A stretch of DNA of 55,403 nt from Oscillospiraceae bacterium (GCA_021771675.1 JAETOP010000010.1:1-55403); one strand, 5' to 3'. Counted from the first letter of the stretch, positions 40,877 to 50,387 are shown. Numbers and translations are program-made. The notes: a model not told the origin generated them from the letters alone.

Positions 40877-42388
40877 TCACCTCACATATTTCTTAGGATC
40901 CCGTTCCAGCAGCGCATAGGCGTCCCGGATGTCCACGCCGAAGAATTCCCTTGCTTCCTTGGGGGTGCCGGAAAACGCCAGCCGCCCCACACCGTCTACC
41001 TTGGCCAGCATGATGACCTGGTCAAAGATATCGATCTCGGAAACATCATGGATGATGGTCAGCACACTTTTCCCGTTTTTGTGGGCCAGATTCCGCATGA
41101 TCTCAAAAAGCTCATGCTTATAGTTGGGACTCAGTCCCTGATCGGGCTCGTCCAGGCACAGAAGATCCCGGTCTGCCACCAGCTCGATGCCCACGTTTAC
41201 TCTGGTCTGTTCCCCGCCGCTGAGCTTGTAGTTCCGATTGTTGCGAACACCGGTCATGCTCAGTATTTCCAGAGTCTGATCCACCCGTTCTCTGATTTCC
41301 CGGTCCGTCATATCTGCGGGCAGCCGCTTCCGGGCGGCATAGGTGAATTCCCGCTCCGGGGTGAAGAAGCGGTGGAAGGTCTTCTTCTGGGGCACGCTGC
41401 CGATCAGGTATTTCATCCGCTCAAAATTTTTCATCAGGTCAACATTTCGGTAGAGCACTGTGCCGTGAACGCCCTCTAAATCCATTCCATTCAGGCAGTT
41501 CATCACGGTGGATTTCCCTGCGCCTGCGGTACCCAGCAGCGCCACAAGGGTGCCCTCCCGGATTTCCAGATGGATGTCCCGCAGCAGTTCCTTCATGCCG
41601 GTGCCGCTGTTGTTTTTCACCCGCTTGCATTCGATATCCGCCCGCAGCACCACGGGCCGCTCACTGGGGGCGGTCATGTACAGAAGGCGCTGCTCCCTTT
41701 GCCGGTCACATTTGGCATAGAGCAGCTGGTCACCCAGAAAGAAATAGCTGCGGTCACACAGGCTGATGCAGTCCTTCTCCCGCAGAGCAACGGCGCCGGT
41801 AACTTGGGCCCCGTTCAGGAAGGTTCCAGCCTTACTGCCGCAGTCGGACAGATAATATGTTCCATTGAGATAGGAGATTTTTGCGTGTTTAGCAGAAAGG
41901 TACGGGAAAGGTTCCGCAATGTCACAGCCATCGTTCCGACCGATGATCACACAGCCTTGGTTTGGCAGTGGGAAGCTGGTCCACTGCCCCTTGATGGCGG
42001 TGGTGGAGAACATCATTAGTACCCCGTCCTTGTTGACATGGTTCAAATCCTCGTTGTCAATGCGCAGGATGTCCCCGTTTTCCAAAGGGGTGCTTTTCTT
42101 CTTTCCGGCCAGGGGACGGGGGATTTTCTTCCCGTTGTGGAAGGTACCGTTCAGATTCTTGGGGTTATCCACGAAGAACCATTGCCCTTCAATATTCATC
42201 AGCCATCCGTGCTCCCGGCTGGCAATTTTGGAGGTGAGCGGGATGTCCGGGGCGTTGCTGCCGGAGGGGTCGTACCGCCCAATGGCCCACTGGGGGCGTT
42301 CGTCCAGGGAGCAGGTGCGGATTTGCTGATTCTCCATAATAATCAGCTGGGCACCGGCGTTCCTGGCTTCATATCTTTGTGTTTCCAC
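40877..42388 (-). CDS. Double-FHA ABC transporter ATPase (Rv1747-like)
   Basis: A 503-residue protein. FHA domain 1 (about 25-120) shows AIGRYDPSG, SREHGW and NLNGTFHNG. FHA domain 2 (about 135-225) shows VIIGRNDGCD, SAKHAKI and GSKAGTFLNG. Each keeps the Arg, Ser/His and Asn residues used to bind phosphothreonine. The ABCG-like ATPase follows with Walker A LGTAGAGKST near 290, signature LSGGEQTRV near 405, Walker B LLCLDEPDQGLS near 425 and H-loop IHD. The start is GTG with GAAGAGG seven bases upstream. The architecture matches the N-terminal part of mycobacterial Rv1747, whose FHA domains are read out after phosphorylation by PknF. Kinases and a PP2C phosphatase are encoded next door. Confidence 0.92.
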   Translation of the reverse strand: METQRYEARNAGAQLIIMENQQIRTCSLDERPQWAIGRYDPSGSNAPDIPLTSKIASREHGWLMNIEGQWFFVDNPKNLNGTFHNGKKIPRPLAGKKKSTPLENGDILRIDNEDLNHVNKDGVLMMFSTTAIKGQWTSFPLPNQGCVIIGRNDGCDIAEPFPYLSAKHAKISYLNGTYYLSDCGSKAGTFLNGAQVTGAVALREKDCISLCDRSYFFLGDQLLYAKCDRQREQRLLYMTAPSERPVVLRADIECKRVKNNSGTGMKELLRDIHLEIREGTLVALLGTAGAGKSTVMNCLNGMDLEGVHGTVLYRNVDLMKNFERMKYLIGSVPQKKTFHRFFTPEREFTYAARKRLPADMTDREIRERVDQTLEILSMTGVRNNRNYKLSGGEQTRVNVGIELVADRDLLCLDEPDQGLSPNYKHELFEIMRNLAHKNGKSVLTIIHDVSEIDIFDQVIMLAKVDGVGRLAFSGTPKEAREFFGVDIRDAYALLERDPKKYVR

Positions 42389-42406
42389 GTTGCAACCTCT
42401 TCTTCC

Positions 42407-43390
42407 TTAAAGATCGTCAATCAGATATTCGGAATCTGCCAGCTCTAGCTGGGTCAGAATGTCTTTCACAAACAGGCAGAGTTCATCCGAACCGTCCTGG
42501 AAAATCATATCATTGAGCTTTGCCTCTTCCAGGGCGAAAATCACTGCTGCCTCCACGGGGTTCTTGGAATAGAGAGGCTCCATCTGAGCGTAGGTGAGCA
42601 TTTTATTCATGTCATCCAAATCCATATTCAGGTGCAGTCCCAGGGAAATGATCTTGTGGCGCAGAGGAAACCAGCGCTTGTTCCTAATCTCCGTAATGCA
42701 GTGGCGCAATGAGGAGGACCAGCCGGATTCGGAGGCCATAGAGTGAAAGCTGACATATTGGTCATCGCCTATGTCCTGGAGGTTGATTCTCACAAATGCC
42801 ATTATGTAGCTGTACAGCCTCTGGTAGGATTCCCTGAAGGTGCCCAGATTCAATTGAATAAAGGAAATCATTTCCTCCATGCTGCTCAAAGTGGTAAAGC
42901 GCTCCGACATTCTGCTGGTGTCATAGGAATCCTGCGCAGTTGGTGTAACGGCCTGGAGCGCCCCTTTGATATACTCTAAGATTTCCAGATAACAGTCGTA
43001 GCTGTGGGGCAGGGTATCGGAGCGAAGGACGAACATGCAGACGCTGTCCTCCAGGGTTTTTACGTACAGCTGAGGGCACCTGCCGTATCGTTTCAGGAAA
43101 TTATTCATTTCCTCGATGCCGTAACCGGCGGCGAAGCCAATCCGAAGAAACATGTCTCTGCTCTGTGGAAGGGCACCGTTTTTCCACTTGCGAACAGCTG
43201 GTTCGCTGACCTTGCAGAGCGACGCAAGCTGCTTGACAGAGAGCTCTGTGTCGGACAAAATCTGTTGTATTTTCTCCTGCCACATCAGCCGCTGATTTTG
43301 CAGCTTGGGCAGCAGGATACTCTTAAAATCCTCAATATCTTCACAGTGCTCCAGAAAGTTTGTGATTTTCCCGGTATCATAGGTACTCAT
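42407..43390 (-). CDS. HTH (Xre-type) protein of the FHA/kinase cluster
   Basis: A 327-residue protein. Residues about 45-80 form a helix-turn-helix (LSVKQLASLCKVSEPAVRKW) followed by GALPQSRDMFLRIGF. The remaining 240 residues are helical with no known catalytic motif, including a YGIEEMNNFLKRYGRCPQLY segment. It lies between the PP2C and FHA-ABC genes with small gaps, so it is part of the same transcript. It could be the cluster's transcription factor or a phosphorylated adaptor read by the FHA domains. Start has AAGGGG nine bases upstream. Confidence 0.8.
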   Translation of the reverse strand: MSTYDTGKITNFLEHCEDIEDFKSILLPKLQNQRLMWQEKIQQILSDTELSVKQLASLCKVSEPAVRKWKNGALPQSRDMFLRIGFAAGYGIEEMNNFLKRYGRCPQLYVKTLEDSVCMFVLRSDTLPHSYDCYLEILEYIKGALQAVTPTAQDSYDTSRMSERFTTLSSMEEMISFIQLNLGTFRESYQRLYSYIMAFVRINLQDIGDDQYVSFHSMASESGWSSSLRHCITEIRNKRWFPLRHKIISLGLHLNMDLDDMNKMLTYAQMEPLYSKNPVEAAVIFALEEAKLNDMIFQDGSDELCLFVKDILTQLELADSEYLIDDL

Positions 43391-43421
43391 CTGTAATCGC
43401 CCCTTTACAAATTACAAGGAA

Positions 43422-44330
43422 TCAGAGAAAAGCGAGAATCACACAAGTGATATTGTCCGCGCCGCCATTACGGTGCGCGGCCTCCACCAGCCGTTTGCTC
43501 TGGGATTCCACATTGTCATGTTTTTGAAGTACCTGTTCTATTTCGCCATCGCTGCACATGTCGTAGAGCCCGTCGCTGCAAAGCAGCAGACGGTCTGCTT
43601 TTTGAATTGGAATCCATTCACTTTCCACGGGATGCAGATTTTCCCGGGTCTGATCCCTGCCAATATATTCCGTAAGCTTGTGCTTGTCAGCCTCGGCGTT
43701 GGGGGCATCCTTGTCGTAAAGCCCGGCATCCATTTTCATTTGGGCAAGAGTCTGATCTCTCGTCAGCTGAAACAGTTTCTCATCCCGCAGCAGATAAGCC
43801 CGGCTGTCTCCCAGATGGAAAATTTTAAATTCCCGGTTGTCGGTACATACAACTGTGCCAGTTGTCCCGAAAATATTACTCTTGCACTGAAGGGCGACGA
43901 TTGCATTGTTTGCTTCCAGAAAAGCTCCCCCGAGTATCTTATCCACATCGGCTTTCCCCGTGCTTTCGCTGAAGCGGGAGAGCACCTCCTGAAAAATCTG
44001 GGCCGTTTTTTGGGAAGCCAGCTCTCCCTGCTCTCCGCCGCCCATGCCGTCGAACACCCCGGCCAGATGCCAATGTCTGGATTGGTTGGACATGGAGACT
44101 GAAAATGCACTGTGGTCAGCAGATTCCTCGTTTATGTGCAGCTCCAACAGGTAATTGTCCTCGTTGTTTTCCCGGACACAGCCCACATCACTTACCGCAC
44201 TGCCGGAAAAATACATTTGGCAGGTACTTTTTTCGCTTTTGCTGCAGTTCACTCCTGAGGGCGCAGACGTATCTGCGGGCTTTTCGCCTGTGCAAAACCG
44301 TTTTATCCAATTCTTCCAGAAAAAGGGCAT
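43422..44330 (-). CDS. PP2C-family serine/threonine protein phosphatase
   Basis: A 302-residue phosphatase. Motifs in order are RENNEDNYLL near residue 55, VFDGMGGGEQGE near 93, TGTVVC, HLGDSRAY near 175, LLLCSDGLYD near 250 and GGADNITCVI near 290, giving the Asp residues that hold the two metal ions. No transmembrane helix is seen. ATG 44330 has GGAG seven bases upstream; a TTG at 44342 is possible. It should reverse the action of the kinases encoded divergently. The stop of the lipoprotein gene lies 13 bp upstream. Confidence 0.92.
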   Translation of the reverse strand: MPFFWKNWIKRFCTGEKPADTSAPSGVNCSKSEKSTCQMYFSGSAVSDVGCVRENNEDNYLLELHINEESADHSAFSVSMSNQSRHWHLAGVFDGMGGGEQGELASQKTAQIFQEVLSRFSESTGKADVDKILGGAFLEANNAIVALQCKSNIFGTTGTVVCTDNREFKIFHLGDSRAYLLRDEKLFQLTRDQTLAQMKMDAGLYDKDAPNAEADKHKLTEYIGRDQTRENLHPVESEWIPIQKADRLLLCSDGLYDMCSDGEIEQVLQKHDNVESQSKRLVEAAHRNGGADNITCVILAFL

Positions 44331-44343
44331 ATCGTTCTCCAAT

Positions 44344-44820
44344 TCATTGAATGCCGCAAATCACCCATCTGCCATCCTCCAGTTCCATGCTGACTGAGGC
44401 GGAGAAATGCTGCTGATTGCCGGCCAAGTTGAGTACGCCGGATAGGTGCACTGTGGCTTCTGTTTCATTTTGTTCAACTTCATCGGCTGTCAATTCGATG
44501 CGGGGCAGGTCCTTTGCCTGAATGGACCCTTTGCTGGCCAGCGGCATGATGGGAAGCATAAACTGAACAGCAGAGAAGAAATCCTCCACGGAAATACCGC
44601 TCTCACCAACGGTCAGCGCCAGGATTGTGTGAAGCTGTTGGGCCCAGGAGCTGTCCAAGCAGCTTAAAAAGGCTTCCGTATCCACGTGGTTAATTGCTTT
44701 TTCCAGCGCCTCAATGGTATCTGCGGGGGAGGGCTCCTTTTTTGCGCACCCTGAAAAGAGGGAACACAGCACTGCCGCCACGAAAATGATTGCGAGAGAT
44801 TTTGTTAATTTGGATTGCAT
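44344..44820 (-). CDS. Small lipoprotein, first gene of the FHA-ABC operon
   Basis: A 158-residue protein with a lipoprotein signal peptide (lipobox FSGC near residues 21-24). The mature part begins KKEPSPADTIEALEKAINHVD and resembles small periplasmic folds with a DUF4878/NTF2-like look (helices then a curved sheet ending in ELEDGRWVICGI). No catalytic motif is evident. AAGGAG lies ten bases before ATG 44820; upstream frame extensions lack support. Its export and first place in the operon suggest a sensor or substrate-contact role at the cell surface. Function unknown. Confidence 0.75.
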   Translation of the reverse strand: MQSKLTKSLAIIFVAAVLCSLFSGCAKKEPSPADTIEALEKAINHVDTEAFLSCLDSSWAQQLHTILALTVGESGISVEDFFSAVQFMLPIMPLASKGSIQAKDLPRIELTADEVEQNETEATVHLSGVLNLAGNQQHFSASVSMELEDGRWVICGIQ

Positions 44821-45042
44821 TTCAATCACGCTCCTTCTGATGCCCATTATACAGAGCTGAAATGCATGTTTTTCAGGCAAAGTTTCTTTCATTATATTCG
44901 GCATCGGAGCCAATATCAAGAGTACCTCATAAATTTTATGTGTCTTGAGAAAACTTTGGTTGATAAGAGCCATTGAACCCCTGCTATAATAGGGAAACGG
45001 CAGGGGGAATTAGGGAAAAATGGTGAGAGCTCAAAACTTCGG

Positions 45043-45071
45043 TTGACAAGGGGAGCTTGGTGTAGGATAAT
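45043..45071 (+). promoter_or_regulatory. Promoter of the first RCC1-repeat kinase gene
   Basis: TTGACA (45043-45048), 17-bp spacer, GATAAT (45066-45071), 39 bp before the start codon. A second TATAAT at 44985-44990 with TTGATA 19 bp upstream may be an additional start. The divergent operon's TATAAT lies near 44845 on the minus strand but has no clear -35. Confidence 0.7.
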
Positions 45072-45110
45072 AATTATTACCATAGAATGGAAAGAGAGGG
45101 GTATAATTCC

Positions 45111-47684
45111 ATGTCTATTGAGTCCAGAAGCAGGCAATATGGCAAGGTATTTGACCACTGGCAGATTAGAGACTGCATTGGGGGTGGCTCGCAAGGCAAG
45201 ACAGCGGTGTTCCGCCTGACCCGAGTGGATTCTTCCCGGGGCGTCAGCGCTTTAAAAATTGTGAATCTGATTGAAGAGCGGGGCCGCTTCGACGAGATGT
45301 CCGATTTCCACAAGAAGGAATACGAAGCAGCTCGGGAGGAATGCAGCCGCAGTGCCGAGCAGGAAGTGTGGCTTATGGATGAGCTGCGGGGCAATACCAA
45401 TATTGTGGACTATCTGGATCACACCTTCGTGGATTGGGCGGAAGAGGACTGCTTCGGCCGGGACCTGCTGATTCGGATGGAGCTGCTAAAAGACCTGCGC
45501 AGTGAGCTGCGGGAAGGTAGAATATTCCCTGAAGCGGAGGTCCTGAAAATTGGCCGGGACATTTGCACAGCTTTAATCCTCTGCCATAATAAAAATATTC
45601 TTCACCGGGATGTGAAGCCGGAAAACATTTTCCGAAACAAGGACGGGGCTTATAAGCTGGGAGATTTCGGCGTGTCCCGGGTGCTGGATGCCAGGCCGGG
45701 AGCGGTGGCCAGCACAGGCATCGGTACTTATGAATATTGGCCCTCGGAGCAGATGACAGGCAGCTACGACAAGCGGGTAGACATTTACAGCCTGGGGCTT
45801 GTGCTCTATGAGCTGAGTAACCGCAACCGGCTTCCCTTCGCCGCCTCTACCTATGTCACAGGAAAGGAAGTCTCCCTGCGGCTCTCCGGGGCACCGATGA
45901 AGGAACCCACGGAAGTAAGCCCGGCCCTGTCCCGGGTAATTTTGAAAGCCTGTGCCTTCCGCCCGGAGGATCGGTACCAGAGTGCAGAGGAATTCCTGAA
46001 AGCCCTGGATTGGCTTAGCGGGAAGGAAAAGCCAGCGAACCATATGGTTGCGCCGGAGCCCCGGCTGCAGGCCTCTGCCCGCTTTGAAACCGTCCCGGCC
46101 AGGCCGGATGCTGTTCCAAAGAAAGCCTTTGAAACGCAGCCCGCCCGAGGCTCGGAATCTTTCGAGACCATTCCGGCCCAACCGGAGAGAACCACCAGCG
46201 GCTCTTATTTGAAAGAGCCGAAGCACCGGAAGAAAAAGGGAAAATTATTCCCCATTCTTCTGGCGGCGGTGGTGCTGTGCAGTGCGGGTGGAATATTTGC
46301 CGGGTCGAAGATTCGGATATCCACTCAGTATTCTTCCGCAAAGGCTCTTATGGAATCGGGCAAATATGACCAGGCAATCAAAGCCTTTGAAGCGCTGGAT
46401 GGATACCGGGACAGCGGAGAACAACTCGTAAAAGCGCATCGGATGGTGGAGTATGCTGCGGCGGAAGAACTGGAGAGCAGTGGAAAAATTGCAGAAGCTG
46501 CCATAGCGTTTTATGCGCTGGGTGAAAGAACACGCAGCTTTGCGCTTTGGAGGCAGGTGAGTGCAGATGATTTCATCAGCGCAAGCGTTTCCTCCACGGT
46601 AGGCTTAAAATCTAATGGTACAGTGGTGGCTGTAGGGTACAATGGGAATGGTAAGTGCAGCGTTGACGGATGGAAAGATATTATAGCTATCAGCGCAGGA
46701 GCGGGGCATACCGTAGGCCTAAAAGCCGACGGCACGGTGGTGGCTGTGGGAGAAAATAGTGCTGGTCAGTGTGACGTGGACGGCTGGACGGACGTTGTGG
46801 CCATCAGTTCGGCTGCTTACCACACCGTAGGCCTGAAAGCCGACGGTACAGTTGTGGCAGTTGGCAGTAATGCATATGGCCAGTGCAATGTCAGTAGTTG
46901 GACAGACATTGCAGCCATCAGTGCGGGTGCTTACCAAACCATAGGCCTGAAAGCTGATGGAACGGTGGCTGCCGTAGGATATAATGGGCAGGGCCAGTGC
47001 AACACCAGTAGTTGGACAGACATTGCAGCCATCAGCGCAGGTACTTATCACACCGTAGGCCTGAAAGCCGATGGCACGGTGGTGGCCGTAGGATTTAATG
47101 AACAGGGCCGGTGTAATGTCAGTAGCTGGACAGACATTGTAGCCATCAGTGCAGGCGATTCCCACACCGTAGGCCTGAAAGCCGACGGCACGGTGGTGTC
47201 CGTAGGAGAAAATGCAGCAGGCCAGTGCAATGTCAGTGGCTGGACAGACATTGCAGCCATCAGTGCGGGATATAATCACACCGTAGGGTTAAAGTCCGAT
47301 GGCTCAGTGGCAGCCGTGGGATGGAACAGTTATGGCCAGTGCAACGTCAGCAGTTGGACGAACCTGAAAACTTCTGCCCTACCCTCCGCAAATGATACAA
47401 AACCGGCAGAGAACGCCGGGCTGGAAGCGGATTACCTTGCTGCCGAAAAGCTCTTCCAGGCGGGGTACTACGATCAGGCGATTGCGGCCTTTGAGTCACT
47501 GAATGGATACGGGGACAGCGCTGGCCGGATTCTGGAAATCCGCTATACCAAAGCGTGCAGCCTGCTGGCAGATGGGGAGTATGACCGAGCCATTGTGGCC
47601 TTTGACGCCCTTGGGGACTACCGGGACAGTCGGGCGCAGGTCCAGAGGGCACGTCAGGCAAAAGCGGCCGCTGAAATGAGCTGA
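45111..47684 (+). CDS. Ser/Thr protein kinase with seven RCC1-like repeats (kinase A)
   Basis: An 857-residue transmembrane kinase. The kinase domain (about 12-300) has GGGSQGKTAV, ALKIV, HRDVKPEN near 165 and DFGVSR near 185. A Pro/Glu-rich linker with repeated FETxPA words leads to a helix near 377-398. Outside are a TPR-like unit (AKALMESGKYDQAIKAFEAL), then seven 38-residue repeats (about 497-753) of form HTVGLKADGTVVAVG...GQCNVSSWTDI...AISAG, matching a seven-bladed RCC1-type propeller, and two more TPR-like units. The Shine-Dalgarno AGAGAGGG is ten bases before ATG 45111; the same MSIESRSRQYG start occurs in kinase B. It likely phosphorylates targets read by the FHA-ABC ATPase. Confidence 0.93.
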   Translation: MSIESRSRQYGKVFDHWQIRDCIGGGSQGKTAVFRLTRVDSSRGVSALKIVNLIEERGRFDEMSDFHKKEYEAAREECSRSAEQEVWLMDELRGNTNIVDYLDHTFVDWAEEDCFGRDLLIRMELLKDLRSELREGRIFPEAEVLKIGRDICTALILCHNKNILHRDVKPENIFRNKDGAYKLGDFGVSRVLDARPGAVASTGIGTYEYWPSEQMTGSYDKRVDIYSLGLVLYELSNRNRLPFAASTYVTGKEVSLRLSGAPMKEPTEVSPALSRVILKACAFRPEDRYQSAEEFLKALDWLSGKEKPANHMVAPEPRLQASARFETVPARPDAVPKKAFETQPARGSESFETIPAQPERTTSGSYLKEPKHRKKKGKLFPILLAAVVLCSAGGIFAGSKIRISTQYSSAKALMESGKYDQAIKAFEALDGYRDSGEQLVKAHRMVEYAAAEELESSGKIAEAAIAFYALGERTRSFALWRQVSADDFISASVSSTVGLKSNGTVVAVGYNGNGKCSVDGWKDIIAISAGAGHTVGLKADGTVVAVGENSAGQCDVDGWTDVVAISSAAYHTVGLKADGTVVAVGSNAYGQCNVSSWTDIAAISAGAYQTIGLKADGTVAAVGYNGQGQCNTSSWTDIAAISAGTYHTVGLKADGTVVAVGFNEQGRCNVSSWTDIVAISAGDSHTVGLKADGTVVSVGENAAGQCNVSGWTDIAAISAGYNHTVGLKSDGSVAAVGWNSYGQCNVSSWTNLKTSALPSANDTKPAENAGLEADYLAAEKLFQAGYYDQAIAAFESLNGYGDSAGRILEIRYTKACSLLADGEYDRAIVAFDALGDYRDSRAQVQRARQAKAAAEMS
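46600..47370 (+). repeat. Seven tandem 114-bp RCC1-like repeats in kinase A
   Basis: In-frame units of 38 codons. ACCGTAGGCCTGAAAGCCGA or close variants recur every 114 bp. The high DNA similarity suggests recent duplication and room for copy-number change. Confidence 0.8.
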
Positions 47685-47776
47685 TAAATCAGGCTACCTA
47701 GAAATTTTCATTTTCCACAGCTGAAACAGCGAAAATATACGTATGGGATGCAGCAACGGGATAAGGAGCGAATAAA

Positions 47777-49042
47777 ATGAACATCACAAGAAAGCGGACA
47801 TGGAGAAGCGCAGTGCTCTTCTTTCTGCTGGCGGCCGCATTGACTCTGCTCGCCGGGCAAGTCAGTGCTGAGAGCCATCAGCTCGGAGATATAATTACCT
47901 TTGGCGCCTACGAACAGAACAATAACAGCTGGGACGGCCTGGAGGATATTGAGTGGATTGTCCTGAGTCAAAAGGAGGATCGCATTCTGATTATTAGCCG
48001 ATTTTGCATCGACAGTCAGCCATACAATTCAACACTGGAATCTGTTACATGGGAGAATTCCTCTCTGCGGAAATGGTTGAACGGGGATTTTTTTGATACC
48101 GCATTCTCTCAGGAAGAACAAACCCGGATTCTTTCCGTGGAAAACGAAAACCTGGCCCATTCTACCGCTGGAACAAGCAGCGGCAGGGCAACAAAAGACC
48201 GGGTATTCGTGCTGAGTCAAGAAGAGGTGAAGGGATTTTTTCACACAAATTCTGCCAGAAAAGCTTCTCCAACTGCCTATGCAATGGCAGAGGGGGCATA
48301 CCGTGATCCCAATAGCCTCACAAGCTGGTGGTGGCTGCGGACAAACAGCTTTTTGGGAGACCATGTTACCTACGTTACCTGTGGCGGCGATGCCAGTTCC
48401 GAAGGAAGAGAGGTAACACGGCGGGATGCCGGCGTACGGCCGGTCATGTGGATCAGCACAGAAACAGCGCCGGAAGACAATGAAGCAGACGCTCCGGCCA
48501 TCCCAACCGAATCCACCCCATCAGCAGTTGCCAATGTTCAGTTCGATTTTGTAAACAATGAAGGCAGCAACTATGCGTATATTTTTGGACGGGATACTGC
48601 TGGGCAGCTGCTGTGGTCTTATAAGTCGGATATTTACCGGAACAGCACGCAGCTGCCAAAGGTCAGTGAGATACTCCAGCATGGCGATCGATACTATTTC
48701 TGTGAAGATGGGCAGATTGTGGCCCTGGATATTTCAAGCGGAAAAGTGTTGTGGAGGAACGTCGATTTTGGCGGGGCATGTCCCATCGGGGAAGTGGATA
48801 ACAATGGAATTTTGTACCTCAGCGGCTATGAAGGCCCCGACTTCTATGCAATCGATGGTGATGGAAATACGCTGTGCCGGATAGACAAGCTGGACCCGGA
48901 TTTCTATTGGCCAATGGAGCTTAAAACATTTGACCGCTTTGTGGAGCTTACTTTTGCATCCAATACAGACCAATTGTTCCGCATTGATACGACGGACGGT
49001 ACATTTGAGTGCACACGGGTAAAAAATGATTCGGGTCGCTGA
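47777..49042 (+). CDS. Secreted DUF6273 protein with PQQ-like repeat domain
   Basis: A 421-residue exported protein. The signal peptide covers residues 1-32 (LLAGQVSA before cleavage). Residues about 35-220 form a DUF6273 domain: LGDIITFGAYEQ, WIVLSQKEDRILIIS, WENSSLRKWLNGDFF, VFVLSQEEV and GVRPVMWI are typical. Residues about 250-415 contain PQQ-like beta-propeller words (GQIVALDISSGKVLWRN). It follows kinase A by 92 bp with AAGGAG before ATG. Both parts are probably ligand- or carbohydrate-contacting modules. Catalysis is not expected. It could be exported by, or sensed with, the FHA-ABC system. Confidence 0.8.
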   Translation: MNITRKRTWRSAVLFFLLAAALTLLAGQVSAESHQLGDIITFGAYEQNNNSWDGLEDIEWIVLSQKEDRILIISRFCIDSQPYNSTLESVTWENSSLRKWLNGDFFDTAFSQEEQTRILSVENENLAHSTAGTSSGRATKDRVFVLSQEEVKGFFHTNSARKASPTAYAMAEGAYRDPNSLTSWWWLRTNSFLGDHVTYVTCGGDASSEGREVTRRDAGVRPVMWISTETAPEDNEADAPAIPTESTPSAVANVQFDFVNNEGSNYAYIFGRDTAGQLLWSYKSDIYRNSTQLPKVSEILQHGDRYYFCEDGQIVALDISSGKVLWRNVDFGGACPIGEVDNNGILYLSGYEGPDFYAIDGDGNTLCRIDKLDPDFYWPMELKTFDRFVELTFASNTDQLFRIDTTDGTFECTRVKNDSGR

Positions 49043-49096
49043 CGCTTATATTTAAGCGGCGTACCGGGTATACCACAAAAGAACTTATACCATACG

Positions 49097-49129
49097 AAGA
49101 TGGGGACGCCTTTTGAGGCGCCCCATCTT
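49097..49129. terminator. Hairpin after the DUF6273 gene
   Basis: AAGATGGGG/CCCCATCTT plus CGCCT/AGGCG with one bulged A form a strong stem (49097-49129). The T-run is poor, so termination is likely but not certain. Confidence 0.6.
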
Positions 49130-49145
49130 CATGTACTTCAAAAGG

Positions 49146-49186
49146 AAACTTTACCTGCGAAAACATTCCGAATCATGTTGTATTCT
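49146..49186 (+). promoter_or_regulatory. Shared promoter box, copy 1
   Basis: AAACTTTACCTGC (49146-49158), then 22 bp, then TATTCT (49181-49186). The same 13-mer and spacing occur at 53608-53648. The leader that follows (CAGAAAGAGCG...) is also similar. It probably marks a common activator or a special sigma factor for secreted members of the cluster. Confidence 0.6.
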
Positions 49187-49240
49187 ATAGCCAGAAAGAG
49201 CGCAGACCGTGCTCTGAACAATATGAAAAGGAGAATACTT

Positions 49241-50338
49241 ATGAAAGACACTACGTTGAAAAGAGTCCTCTCTCTGGTACTGGCCCTCGTCCTGACGCTG
49301 AGCGCATTCCCCATTCTCGGCTTGCCCGCTTCTGCGGACGTCAGCTGGCCCTGGCTGTCTGCGAGCAACTACTGTGAATATGTGTCGCCGGGAAAGACGA
49401 CCGTGTACCTGGACAGTGGACTCGCGACCCCCGGCGCTTCCGGCAGAGCATACAACGCCTATATCGCCGGAGGCGACACCTTGAAAATCTATGAGATCAC
49501 AGGCAGCTATACTTACCTGTCCTATCCGACGTCCAAAGGCTCCAAGACAGGATATGTAAAAACCTCCTCAATCTTCGGTGTTAGTGCGCCAAATGAGCAG
49601 GTTACCAGCCGGGGAAAGGCCACCACTTACAAGACCCCATCCACCAGCAGCCGATCCGGCTATGTGGCAAGCGGGGACAAAGTCTACAAGCTGGGCAGTA
49701 CCAAAAGCGGGTATACCCTGGTGATGTACACTGCTGCATCCGGCTCCCGGGCGTACAAAGTCGCTTTTGTAAAAGCCTCGGACTATGACAACATTATTAT
49801 TGGCAGTTCCGGAAGCGGCTATGTGGCTCCCAGTAATTCTGGCAGTTCCTCTCAGCTTGATGTTGGGATGCGTCTGCGTTCTATCACAAGGGGCAATCTC
49901 CGATTAAATGACAGTACCGACCTGGAGGTTGGGCACACCTTTTCCGGCACCAATGCAAAGGAACAGTGCAAGGGTTATGCCAGAAACCTTTTCAAAATGT
50001 GCTTTGGAGTTAATGTCGGAAGCACCCAGGACAACAATTACACCCTGAACTCCGTAAATGGCGTCAGTCTTGTGGGAACCGTCACGGATATGAATGAGCA
50101 GAACGTTTGCTCCCTGTTTAAGAGCGCCCGCACCGGAGACTTTGTGCAGATGAGAAGATCCCATGGCGGCCCGCACTCCATGATTCTTTTCAGTGCTGAT
50201 GACGGCGGCATTTACGTGTTTGAAGCTAATACCGATGGTCGGAATACGATCATGTACAATCACTATACTTGGGCCGATCTTTGTCAAAAGAATAGTGCGA
50301 TGTCGGTCTACACTGCGTCCAACTATACCTTGACGTAA
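49241..50338 (+). CDS. Secreted SH3-like/cysteine-peptidase-like protein
   Basis: A 365-residue exported protein. The signal peptide spans 1-35 (ends LPASADVS). Residues about 40-115 and 120-195 look like two SH3-type modules with GDTLKIYEI and GYVKTSS. A Gly/Ser linker follows. The C-terminal domain from about 215 has EQCKGYARNLF (Cys), GGPHSMILF (His) and FEANTDGRN (Asn), which in order fit a papain-like Cys-His-Asn triad as in CHAP/NlpC-type amidases or peptidases. It may cut peptidoglycan or process an exported peptide. ATG 49241 has AAGGAG seven bases upstream; longer in-frame starts lack support. Enzyme assignment is inference from residue order. Confidence 0.78.
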   Translation: MKDTTLKRVLSLVLALVLTLSAFPILGLPASADVSWPWLSASNYCEYVSPGKTTVYLDSGLATPGASGRAYNAYIAGGDTLKIYEITGSYTYLSYPTSKGSKTGYVKTSSIFGVSAPNEQVTSRGKATTYKTPSTSSRSGYVASGDKVYKLGSTKSGYTLVMYTAASGSRAYKVAFVKASDYDNIIIGSSGSGYVAPSNSGSSSQLDVGMRLRSITRGNLRLNDSTDLEVGHTFSGTNAKEQCKGYARNLFKMCFGVNVGSTQDNNYTLNSVNGVSLVGTVTDMNEQNVCSLFKSARTGDFVQMRRSHGGPHSMILFSADDGGIYVFEANTDGRNTIMYNHYTWADLCQKNSAMSVYTASNYTLT

Positions 50339-50353
50339 TAGGTATCCATCCTG

Positions 50354-50387
50354 CCGCCCCGCCTTTTCGGAGACGGGGCGGTTTTTT
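50354..50387 (+). terminator. Terminator after the cysteine-peptidase-like gene
   Basis: CCGCCCCG (50354-50361) pairs with CGGGGCGG (50374-50381), followed by TTTTTT. Confidence 0.88.

Noticed and set aside
46600..47370. CRISPR-like regular spacing of repeats
   Set aside because: The 114-bp periodicity is an in-frame protein repeat with conserved codons throughout, with no unique spacers and no cas genes.
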